The translations under genes and the position numbers were made by a program. Below, in pieces: positions 37,823-46,087 of a stretch of 64,000 nucleotides of DNA. The number at the start of each line of letters is the position of its first letter. Position 1 is the first letter of the stretch. Origin of the DNA: Pycnococcus provasolii (taxonomy: Eukaryota; Chlorophyta; Pseudoscourfieldiophyceae; Pseudoscourfieldiales; Pycnococcaceae); contig OW568864.1 of assembly GCA_938743325.2 (NCBI GenBank), positions 868,001-932,000 on the forward strand, written 5' to 3'. Below the pieces are notes generated by a model. That model saw nothing but the letters and a program-made list of their open reading frames with translations, was not told the DNA's origin and ran no database searches.

Positions 37823-38569
37823 TATTTTATATTATTTTACAAAAAACTAACCTAAAAGGTTTCATAAAAAAAATGAGAAAAAAAGAATCGGTACGTACTT
37901 TACGTGCCGGCGAGCCGGTACAGGTATCGTACCAGCAAGACTTTGGCCGCCTACATACTGTACCGTACGGTTTAAGGTACATGTATCGGTACATTAGTAC
38001 TATCGTACTTACATACGTCGTCCATGACGCTCATTCGAGTCGCGCATAACCTTTAGTGGTATGTCGCCAACCTCCTCAGCTCCTCTCCCTACGAAAACGA
38101 AAAAAGACGTCCTCCGAACTCGGAAGTCCTCTCCGGAAGTTGGGCAACTTGCAAGGTGCAAGGTGATAGTCCATCATTGTCGGTCAGTTCCCAAATCGGC
38201 AGACCGGCCATCCATACCAGCCGATAAGTCGGTCGGTTCCCCTATTGCCCTATTGCCCTATTCCATACCAGCCGATAAGTCGTCTGATAAAGCCCATAAA
38301 CATGACCGTCAACGCAATTACAGGTTGATTACAGGTACGCCATAGAGTACGCCATGGAAAACAGAGGGACTACTACGGTACTTAGTTCTACGAGGTATCC
38401 CCACTTCCTAGGACGAGAGTTCCACGCGTTTTTCCGAGTCCCTTCCCGCAGCCCCAGCCCCAGCCCACGGGCACTGCAGGGTGAGATTTCTCATAATTTC
38501 TCATAACGTCTCTTCTCCCCCTTTTCCCGTCCCCTCCGGAGATTACCGGCTGGGCTGCAATCTCGGCTA
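37823..38569. other. intergenic with direct repeats
   Basis: TACTGTA at 37956. A 20-bp direct repeat, CCATACCAGCCGATAAGTCG, occurs at about 38211 and 38263, separated by CCCTATTG microrepeats. No convincing gene in any frame. Confidence 0.5.
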
Positions 38570-39799
38570 ATGTCGCCTTTCATTCATGGAGCTCCTGTCC
38601 TGCACGCTCATGTTCATGCTAAACCCAACGCATTCACAGGGAGCAGCAACTTCTTATATAAGAGTAGTAGGAGTCCTAGGATATCTAGTAGACCACGCCG
38701 TGTTTTTAGTGGGAGATTCTCCTTGGCTCTTGGCTCTTGGTTCGCTCCTTGGCGTTCTCTTGACGCGGGGGGGCGTGGCAAGCGGGGGGCACGCTCGCTT
38801 GGGAGGTCAGGGGACTGCTTGAGAGGCACGAGACACGCCGCGTCCACCGGATCATCAGCTGCTTCGACGTCATCGGACGTCTTACCCGAGTCGGTGCCTG
38901 AGTCGGCGGCGTCCGCGTCGGCATGCCCCGCGGTGATCCCACGCAGCGATGTGCCCGCGTGGATGGAACGCTTAGAAGCCAAAAGCGTTGACAGCCTACT
39001 CGTCAAACTAGTAAAGCACGCCGCAGACACGTACGCGCAACCACCCATCAGCAACTTTCGAGTGGGTGTGGCCGCGCTCGGAAAGTCAGGCGCCATCTAC
39101 CTCGGCGCGAATATCGAATTCAGAAATACGTCGCTGGGACAGAGCGTGCACGCCGAGCAGTTCGCCGTCGCGCTTATGGCGAGCCAGGGGGAGGTGGGAC
39201 TCAATAGCCTCGCGCTCACGCACTCGCCGTGCGGACACTGCAGACAATTCTTCCAGGAGGTGTACGGTGCAAGCGGAATGCGCGTCGTGTTTCCTGGATC
39301 GCCAGCCGCGGTTCTTAGCGACCTGCTCCCGGAGGCGTTCACGCCCTCAGACCTTCACGAAGATCCACCGCTCGTCATGCGCGGTGGAAACTTCGAGCTC
39401 GTTGCAAGTGACGACGAAGGCGAACTCGACGACCTCGCGGCTATGGCGCTCGCTTCGGCGTGCGCGAGTCACGCACCGTACACCACCTGCCCGAGTGGCG
39501 TGGCGCTGCGCTTCGAGGACGGGAGCACGTACTCGGGCGCATACTACGAGTGCGCCGCATACAACCCGAGCTTACCGCCAATGCAGGCGGCGATTGTCGC
39601 CGCCGTCGCGCACGGCGTTTCGCTTCCCGGAGGATTGCAGAACGACGGCACGGTGAAACCGGCGCTTGTCGACGCCGTGCTTTGCGAGCTTGACGACGCG
39701 ATTGTGAGCCAGCAGTCGCCGACGGAGGCTGTGCTTGCATCGCTAACGATTGGCTCAGATGTGCGACTTCGTATGCTCAAGGTGAATCTTAAGGCGTAA
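38570..39799 (+). CDS. cytidine deaminase (homodimeric, two-domain type)
   Basis: 409 aa from the ATG at 38570. The catalytic domain spans about 128-280: the first zinc ligand and proton shuttle are His194 and Glu196 (VHAEQ), and PCGHC at 220-224 supplies two zinc cysteines. A second, degenerate deaminase-like domain follows (about 300-409: YTTCPSGVALRFEDGSTYSG, YNPSLPPMQAA), as in plant and E. coli homodimeric enzymes. It deaminates cytidine and deoxycytidine to uridine forms in pyrimidine salvage. The N-terminal 125 residues are Ser/Arg-rich and could be a transit peptide, but part (38640-38720) is AT-rich and may be leader or intron, with Met130 as an alternative start. Confidence 0.85.
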   Translation: MSPFIHGAPVLHAHVHAKPNAFTGSSNFLYKSSRSPRISSRPRRVFSGRFSLALGSWFAPWRSLDAGGRGKRGARSLGRSGDCLRGTRHAASTGSSAASTSSDVLPESVPESAASASACPAVIPRSDVPAWMERLEAKSVDSLLVKLVKHAADTYAQPPISNFRVGVAALGKSGAIYLGANIEFRNTSLGQSVHAEQFAVALMASQGEVGLNSLALTHSPCGHCRQFFQEVYGASGMRVVFPGSPAAVLSDLLPEAFTPSDLHEDPPLVMRGGNFELVASDDEGELDDLAAMALASACASHAPYTTCPSGVALRFEDGSTYSGAYYECAAYNPSLPPMQAAIVAAVAHGVSLPGGLQNDGTVKPALVDAVLCELDDAIVSQQSPTEAVLASLTIGSDVRLRMLKVNLKA

Positions 39800-40311
39800 G
39801 TAACATGTCGCCGGCCGATGAGGTGAACGCCACGCCTAACGTGAACGTGATGTCACGTAATGATGTGCCTACGATAACCTGATTAAGGAAACTTTAGTAA
39901 GAGTAGATTATTTTATTTATACATAGACTATCAAACCACAATCCCAGACCACGCAAACCCACCTGATGAAAGGTAACACCAAGCGTGACCTTAAAGTTTA
40001 CCATTGGAACCAACCTCTTGGAACCCCTAAACCCAAGAATCTTTAAGAATTTTTAAACCCCGAAATGCCCCAGGTCGGTTCTTCTTCTTACCGGGTAGAA
40101 CTTCTTCTTTGCTTTGCTTTCCCGGTACTGTATCCCCTACAGTAGTTTTGTTCTCGTAGGTTGGTAGCCTCGGAGCTCTCCCCACCGCTCAAACTGAAAT
40201 CTTTCCACCCCAGGCTGCCCGGGGGGAACTTTCCTTTCCCGGCCTGCTTTCATCATTCTTCCAACGCCTGCTTCGTGTGTCCTGTCAGCCGTGTGGTTTA
40301 GTTTCGTTCCC
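39800..40311. other. intergenic
   Basis: AT-rich near 39890-39930. A close variant of the dispersed motif (ACCCCGAAA) is at about 40057. TACTGTA at 40126 and TACAGTA at 40138 lie 175-190 bp before the kinase start. No gene was seen. Confidence 0.45.
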
Positions 40312-42795
40312 ATGGGGTCCGTTCCTTTGGTGGTGTTGTCGCCTTCGTCTTTGCCTCCTCTATCGGCTGTGCCTGCTGATCCTTCTGGTGCTTCTCCTTC
40401 TGGTGCTTCTCCGGTGTCTTCGTTGGTGGGAGAGTCAGGGTCAGGGTCTTCGGTGTTTGCAAAATCAGGATCGGGATCATCGTCGGTACCAGGGACTCAT
40501 CATCATGTTTCTCGTCATCGTCTTGTTCCCGCAGGCAGAATCAGCTTGCCAGGTGCCGCGCGCGCACGCAAACTTGTCGACCGCATCAAAAGCTCGAAAA
40601 ATACGCACGTCGTACGAACACGACGACGTCTCGCGAAGCTGTCGACAGCCACGGTGAACATGCTGGGAAATACGCTCACGTCGCCCAAAAAGTGTGCACA
40701 GCTCGCAGCGGCCGTCGCCGCGCTCAGCCTGCTTCGTGCCATGTTCCCTCGCGCGTTCCGGTGGGTGGAACGGCTGACGTTTACCAGCCTCTTCATGCCC
40801 GCCGTCGGTCTCACCGCGCCACTCAGCCTCGCCGTTCCCATGACACTGCGACGCGTCGCCGCACCCGTCATGCGAACCGCCATGCCAGGAAACTTTCGAC
40901 TCCTGCAGTACTTCGGCCTCACGCTTCCCATCTACTCGCGATACCAGCTCTGCCGCTTGCGTGCGCGCCGTATCGCGGACAAGGCGCAGCGTGCCGCCAT
41001 GTGGGACCGCATGCACGAGTGGGCGGCACCCAGGGTGGGACAGGTGAGCGACCGACTCGGCGGATACTTCCCCAAGGTTGGGCAGATCATGGGAACTGCG
41101 TCGCAGATGATGCCAAAGTGCTACGTGGATGTCTTCGCTTCCACCATGGACAACAACCCGCCAAGCCACGTTCGCCTCATCGTGCGAACGATTGAGCAGA
41201 GCTTCGGCAAGCGCATGAACGAAATCTTCAGCAGCTTCAACCCCGTTCCCGCGGCGACGGCGTCCATCGCGCAGGTGCATTTCGGCGTGCTTCTCGACGG
41301 AACGCACGTTGCCGTAAAGGTGCAGATTCCTGGATGCGAGCGCAAGATGCGACGCGACCTCACCATGCTCTCGAAAACGGCGCACGTCCTCAAGGCGAGC
41401 GGCATGGACGGAGGCATGGACATGCCCAATGTGATGGACGCGTACATGCGCGTCGTTCCCGCGGAGTTCGACTTCCGTCTCGAGGCACAATCCATCTTGT
41501 TCGTAAAGAAGTCGATGGACGAGGAGGGACTCAGCCACAAGGTGGCGGTGCCAGAGCCCATCGAGCCGTACATCAGCAAGAAGTGCTTCATCATGAAGCG
41601 AATGTACGGCCTGAAGTTGCTCGACAGCTTCAACGACGCGCGCAAGCACGGCGTCAATCCCGCGGCTGCTCCCGCGACGGAGACGGGGCAGTCGGACGGA
41701 CACCCGCCGCCCGTGCCAAATGCGTCGCTGTGCCCGCCTGAGGTGGACCGCCTGCACGGAGATCGCGGCTGGTACGGCGTCATGGAGACCGTGCACCAGG
41801 TCTGGGGACGACTCACGCTGATCGACGGATGCTTCCACACGGACCCTCATCCGGGTAATCTGCTGCTGCTCACCAACGGCAAGCTCGGCATTCTCGACTG
41901 GGGCCAGCGCGCGTACCTTCGTCGCCCACAGCGCCTTCAGCTCGCGCGCATCGTCATCGCGCTCGCGAGTGAGGACTACGAGCTCGCCGCACGTCTCACG
42001 ATGGCGAGCGGCAGCTTCGACCTCGAGGTGCCCTGCAAGGAGGCGTTCACCGCCTTTGCGCTCACGTACTTCGACACGAGGCCGTCGCCGCTTGCGAATC
42101 TGAACGTGTTTGACCTCGACAATTCGCCGCTCGCCAACAACGGCCTGAAAAAGTCGACGCCAAGCGCATTCCTTCTCGTCAGGGTGAGCTTCCTGATTCG
42201 CGGGCTGATGGAGCAGCTGCGAGTCGAGAGCAGCATGGCGTACACGTGGGAGGGCATGGCAAGGCGTGCGCTTAAGAGTTACACGCGCGGAATGGAGGTG
42301 ATCACGATGGACGAGATCACTCCTGCGCTCCCCGCGCTCCCTGCGCCCGAGCCGATCACGCCGACCGCCGGCGCCGTCACCACGGCGACAAACGACGGCA
42401 AGGCTTTGGTGACTGTCACCGCGAGGAGCCGCCACGGCGCTCCAGTCGCCGCGGTCTACTCCGTGCCGGTGGCAATGGTTCGCAGGTGGATGCTCTTCGT
42501 CTGGCTCTACCAGCGCTGGTTTTACCGAACCTGGCGAACGACGAGCCTTGTGCACGTGCTTTGGTGTGCCATGTTCAGCCAGCAGAAGGCTCTTACGGGT
42601 GTCGAAGGATGGTGGCCACTCGACTCCGAGGACATGAAGGAGCTGATGAAACGCCAAACGCCTTGCCTGCCGCAGCCGAATGACTTCCCGCCGAATGGCA
42701 CGAAGGAGACGAGCATCGTGCTTGAAGATGGCATGTCAAGTTTCGAATTTGATCCGCAGGATGGAGCGGCTATCAATGGCCCCAGCTGGATGTGA
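40312..42795 (+). CDS. ABC1/ADCK (UbiB-type) atypical kinase
   Basis: 827 aa from the ATG at 40312 (a GTG lies upstream). Hydrophobic stretches are near residues 135-180. The KxGQ signature is KVGQIMG at about 256; the Ala-rich nucleotide loop is AATASIAQVH, then VAVKVQIP; the EFDFRLEAQ block; HTDPHPGNLLLL at about 509; and the metal motif LDWGQ in place of DFG at about 529. ABC1 proteins sit in mitochondria or plastids and support coenzyme Q or prenyl-lipid metabolism. The long Ser-rich N-terminus could hold targeting information. A 150-residue C-terminal part after the kinase core is not recognised. The 726-codon frame on the opposite strand is a shadow. Confidence 0.88.
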   Translation: MGSVPLVVLSPSSLPPLSAVPADPSGASPSGASPVSSLVGESGSGSSVFAKSGSGSSSVPGTHHHVSRHRLVPAGRISLPGAARARKLVDRIKSSKNTHVVRTRRRLAKLSTATVNMLGNTLTSPKKCAQLAAAVAALSLLRAMFPRAFRWVERLTFTSLFMPAVGLTAPLSLAVPMTLRRVAAPVMRTAMPGNFRLLQYFGLTLPIYSRYQLCRLRARRIADKAQRAAMWDRMHEWAAPRVGQVSDRLGGYFPKVGQIMGTASQMMPKCYVDVFASTMDNNPPSHVRLIVRTIEQSFGKRMNEIFSSFNPVPAATASIAQVHFGVLLDGTHVAVKVQIPGCERKMRRDLTMLSKTAHVLKASGMDGGMDMPNVMDAYMRVVPAEFDFRLEAQSILFVKKSMDEEGLSHKVAVPEPIEPYISKKCFIMKRMYGLKLLDSFNDARKHGVNPAAAPATETGQSDGHPPPVPNASLCPPEVDRLHGDRGWYGVMETVHQVWGRLTLIDGCFHTDPHPGNLLLLTNGKLGILDWGQRAYLRRPQRLQLARIVIALASEDYELAARLTMASGSFDLEVPCKEAFTAFALTYFDTRPSPLANLNVFDLDNSPLANNGLKKSTPSAFLLVRVSFLIRGLMEQLRVESSMAYTWEGMARRALKSYTRGMEVITMDEITPALPALPAPEPITPTAGAVTTATNDGKALVTVTARSRHGAPVAAVYSVPVAMVRRWMLFVWLYQRWFYRTWRTTSLVHVLWCAMFSQQKALTGVEGWWPLDSEDMKELMKRQTPCLPQPNDFPPNGTKETSIVLEDGMSSFEFDPQDGAAINGPSWM

Positions 42796-43020
42796 TGAAA
42801 CTACTGCTGCTGTTGTCTTCAAAATGTGTTGTCTTCAAAAGCGGGGAAAAACCGGTGATATTCGTGGGATTTTGATCTATTGTTGTTTTGTTTAATACGA
42901 ATTCTTTCTCATTCTTTCTTTTTCAAAAGTTTCATCCTTATTTACTGTACCAAGGTTTCCCCAACAAAGTGTTGGTGAGCTCCTTTCTTATGTAGCAACT
43001 GGGCAACGAGTCGTCAAAAA

Positions 43021-44766
43021 TCAGCTGTACCGTATAAAATATGTGTTGTCCTCGCCAAAGTCCATGAACTTCAAGCGATCCTTGCCAATTTTGTTAATCG
43101 TCTTGGACATGGCAGTTGAGATGCCGCCCCACCACATCTTGCCATTCTGCGCCTTGAGGAAGTACTCGCCATCAGGGCCGAGCGTCACCAACGACAAGTC
43201 GTCCCGATTCTTCCTCGAATCCATAAGCTCGTCGAGGCCTGAAGGAATACTGCGTGAGCATTCCCAAGATCCATCTGTGTAGACGACGAACCACGTGTGG
43301 TAGTCCTCTCCGAAAGCAACGCTCGCCACTTTCTTCGACGTCTTCTCAAGCTCATCGGAGAGACCGTCAGGAACCGCCCACTGACTCGACCCGTTTCGAA
43401 AGCGAATGTAGTAGCGTTCCTGCGTCCCCACTGCGACGTAGGATGGGCGGGAATGATCGAGCGATCGTCCATGCAGCTTGTTGTAAAGCCCCTTAGGAAG
43501 ACCGCGAGAGAACGCCCAATCGCCATCTTCGTACAGCATGATCGTAGCGCGGCCATTCGTCGCGACGCACGTGACTTCCGAGCGAAACGAGTCCTTGGTG
43601 TCATCGCTATTAAAAAGCAAGAATGTTTCCTCTCTTCCGCGGGCAGTGCGCTTCGCCTCGAGTTCCCGCTCTTCAGCAGCTTTCTTCTCCGCCGCTTGTC
43701 GAGCCGCCTCCTTCTTCGCGCTCTTCAAAACCGGCTCTTCGAAAGTCACGCGGATATGCTTCGCCAGCTGAGCTCGCCTCGCGGCCAGTGCAGCTGCCTC
43801 TAGATCCATCTCGACGAGCATGCGCCTCGCAACGGTCTCCTCGGACTCCGCGCTCTGGTCGACGCACGACGTATCCACGGGAAGGCGTGCGCCATCCAAT
43901 GGATCATTTCGCCTGCGCTTGTACCCTCGCTCCGTATGAACGCGCGGATTCGAAAAGATTTGCTCAAGGTCACGGAGGGAAGTGCACCGTCGGAACATTT
44001 GGCCTGGTCCGTCTATTGGATGGTTGAGACTCGTGCCGACCGTGCCTGTGGTGTAGTACACGTTCACTCGCATGCGTCCATTCGTTTCGCTCATCCTCGT
44101 GAATGCGATCACACGGCTTTCGGCGCTATACTGCACCTCACTCCATCCGTACCGCGCAGCGAGCTTGCGCACCTCAGCTATGGGTAGGGCTGCGCTGCTC
44201 GACGACGTGGTTGCGACGCAACCGTCTTGAAGGCGTGGCACCCTCGTGAGCGTTTCTTCGCCGTCTCGTGTGGTGAACAGCCATCCTTTTGTACCCTGCA
44301 CGCGCACAAAGGTCGCCCCGCTCGTATCGGTGACAAGCCTGTCAGCCCATATCGTGGTGTCGTGCGGGTAGAGCACTTCAGGGTCCAGGCGCATGTCAGA
44401 CCGTGTCGTTGGCATGCATCGAAGTGCCAGGCCAACCCCAGAATTGTTCACCTTGTAGCACCACAATCCGGCTTGCACTTTCACGCGCTCCATCAAGCGT
44501 TCATTCTCCTTGAACTCGAAGAGCCAAAGCCATTCGTTTGAGTCAAGACGCAAGAATGGCCCGTTTCCGTGCTTCCCAGGTTTCTTCTCCGTGCCGTTGT
44601 GCAGGCTCGGCATGATGGCGTCGACCGCGACGAGGTCCCCTTTGCTGAAGTCTTTTCCTTTGGCGCGACTTTCGTCGCCGACGTTCGGCGCGGTGCGTGC
44701 TTGCGGTCCCGGGTTAGACGTCACCACGTAAACGTGAGGCGTCGGCTCGGACTCAAGCGACGCCAT
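43021..44766 (-). CDS. repeat protein of unknown role (SH3-like N-term, GxW repeats C-term)
   Basis: 581 aa from the ATG at 44766. The N-terminal half has beta-rich blocks resembling repeated SH3-like modules (GPFLRLDSNEWLWLFEFK, GATFVRVQGTKGWLFT). A helical, charged middle follows (about 335-390, AKKEAARQAAEKKAAEE). The C-terminal 185 residues contain three or four repeats with a pattern like YxDGxWxxSRxxPxGL: EDGDWAFSRGLPKGL, RNGSSQWAVPDGL, TDGSWECSRSIPSGL and QNGKMWWGGI, each with a preceding ValxxGxxxxYY strand. Such repeats suggest a beta-propeller-like fold. No enzyme motif was seen. Similar repeat proteins occur in several algae, but I cannot name a characterised member. Confidence 0.65.
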   Translation of the reverse strand: MASLESEPTPHVYVVTSNPGPQARTAPNVGDESRAKGKDFSKGDLVAVDAIMPSLHNGTEKKPGKHGNGPFLRLDSNEWLWLFEFKENERLMERVKVQAGLWCYKVNNSGVGLALRCMPTTRSDMRLDPEVLYPHDTTIWADRLVTDTSGATFVRVQGTKGWLFTTRDGEETLTRVPRLQDGCVATTSSSSAALPIAEVRKLAARYGWSEVQYSAESRVIAFTRMSETNGRMRVNVYYTTGTVGTSLNHPIDGPGQMFRRCTSLRDLEQIFSNPRVHTERGYKRRRNDPLDGARLPVDTSCVDQSAESEETVARRMLVEMDLEAAALAARRAQLAKHIRVTFEEPVLKSAKKEAARQAAEKKAAEERELEAKRTARGREETFLLFNSDDTKDSFRSEVTCVATNGRATIMLYEDGDWAFSRGLPKGLYNKLHGRSLDHSRPSYVAVGTQERYYIRFRNGSSQWAVPDGLSDELEKTSKKVASVAFGEDYHTWFVVYTDGSWECSRSIPSGLDELMDSRKNRDDLSLVTLGPDGEYFLKAQNGKMWWGGISTAMSKTINKIGKDRLKFMDFGEDNTYFIRYS

Positions 44767-45219
44767 GGTTTCTAGAGGCACGAGGTGTGATGAACGAACG
44801 AGGACGTGTGATGATCAACCCAAGACGTGCAAAGGTCCCAAGAAAGACCCGAACGGTAAATCTAACCCTAACCCTAACCCAAACCCTAACCCCTAACCCT
44901 AACCCCAACCCAAAACCCCAAACCAAACCCAAACAATCCGCCAAGGCCCAAGGGGTATCCCCCCCCAGATCCCCGTGTCCCAGTAGAACTAAGATTATGA
45001 AAGAGCCAGCTGGCTTGAATGAAGATCGGGTTTTGATCTTCTGAAATCCCTATCGTAGAAGAAAAAAATCTTATCACCTTCGTAGTCGACTGCCTGTGTA
45101 GTCTATCGAGGTGTCTCTTGAAATCAGAAATCTCGCATCCGTGCTTTTGAACAACCCTCTTTTCTTTGGTGGTGGAAGAAACATTACGCTAGACTATCTT
45201 CTCCTACGATAGAACGATC
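44767..45219. other. divergent promoter region with telomere-like tract
   Basis: Holds a degenerate CCCTAA array (44863-44935) between the divergent repeat-protein and thylakoid-protein genes. No other gene. Confidence 0.5.
44863..44935 (-). repeat. interstitial telomere-like tract (degenerate CCCTAA)
   Basis: About ten CCCTAA/CCCAAA/CCCCAA-type units, TTAGGG on the minus strand, increasingly degenerate toward the right end. Confidence 0.85.
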
Positions 45220-45999
45220 ATGATGTCCTCCGCACTTACCTCCACGTCTACGTCTCGTTCTTCTGCGGCTCGGGTTAGCGGAAACACTCATGGTGCTTCA
45301 AGGGTGCGAAGCACTTCCTCGCAGCGAAGGGTGACGACAACAGTTCGCGCATCCTCACAGCAGTCCTCCAGTCCTCCAGCAGTCCCGTCATCTTCGCGAC
45401 GATCAGCGCTTTTGTCTGCTTTGGTCGCGACAACTCCTTTTTTTCTCTCGATGAACAAACCAGCACTTGCAGGTATGGACAGCTTCCGGCCGTCAGCCAA
45501 GCCGGAAACCGCTTCCTCGCAGGAAGCGTACGTCGAGGAACTCCTCAAAAGTTCCAAGGGAATCTCGGGAATCGAAGCGAGCCCGAACAAGGGAATCAAG
45601 GGTGAGGCGGAGAGGAAAACCAACCGCATGGTGGCGCCCCCCCAGAACAAGTCCGAGGAGGAGAAGGCGAAGGAAGCGAAGGAAGCTTCCAAAAAGCCCG
45701 CAGCAGCAGCCGCCAAGCCGGCGAAGAAGACGACGACTTCTTCACCAAAGAAGGCATCGTCCTCATCCTCTTCCAGCAGTGGCGGTCCAGGAGCACTCAT
45801 TGGGGGTGCCGTCGTCGTGGGCGCCGCGGCTATCCTTCTCACTGGAAATAAGAAAGAGGGAGGAAGCTCCACTCCCAAACCCGCTGCGGCAGCAGCGGCT
45901 CCCGCAAGTGCCGCGGCAGCCGCCGAGGCGAACGCCGCCGAGGCGAAGGAGTGGATTGACAACTGGAAGGCGAAGGGTGCAAGCCGCAGCGACTACTAG
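45220..45999 (+). CDS. thylakoid-targeted protein with twin-arginine lumenal signal
   Basis: 259 aa from the ATG at 45220 (a second Met follows directly). The first 55 residues are Ser/Thr/Arg-rich with few acids, typical of a green chloroplast transit peptide (VRASS-like cleavage near 42-46). Then comes SRRSALLSALVATTPFFL and PALAG at about 59-86, a twin-arginine signal with an Ala-x-Ala cleavage site, so the protein is probably sent to the thylakoid lumen or membrane. The mature part is charged, with a Lys/Ala-rich hinge, a Gly/Ala-rich transmembrane-like segment (GGPGALIGGAVVVGAAAILL) and an acidic-Ala tail ending EWIDNWKAKGASRSDY. No enzymatic family was recognised. It is convergent with the MsrP-like gene (88 bp). 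Confidence 0.8.
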   Translation: MMSSALTSTSTSRSSAARVSGNTHGASRVRSTSSQRRVTTTVRASSQQSSSPPAVPSSSRRSALLSALVATTPFFLSMNKPALAGMDSFRPSAKPETASSQEAYVEELLKSSKGISGIEASPNKGIKGEAERKTNRMVAPPQNKSEEEKAKEAKEASKKPAAAAAKPAKKTTTSSPKKASSSSSSSSGGPGALIGGAVVVGAAAILLTGNKKEGGSSTPKPAAAAAAPASAAAAAEANAAEAKEWIDNWKAKGASRSDY

Positions 46000-46087
46000 A
46001 GAGGACAAAAGAGCTTTTGTGGGATCTTCTTTCGAGAGTTTGGGGAGAGGTGTCGTTAAAAGTAACAGTAAAGCAAACTCGTCGTCG

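Noticed and set aside
40477-42657. 726-codon open frame on the minus strand
   Set aside because: It lies wholly antisense to the ABC1 kinase, is Arg/His/Glu-rich without a domain, and is explained by GC-rich codon use on the other strand.
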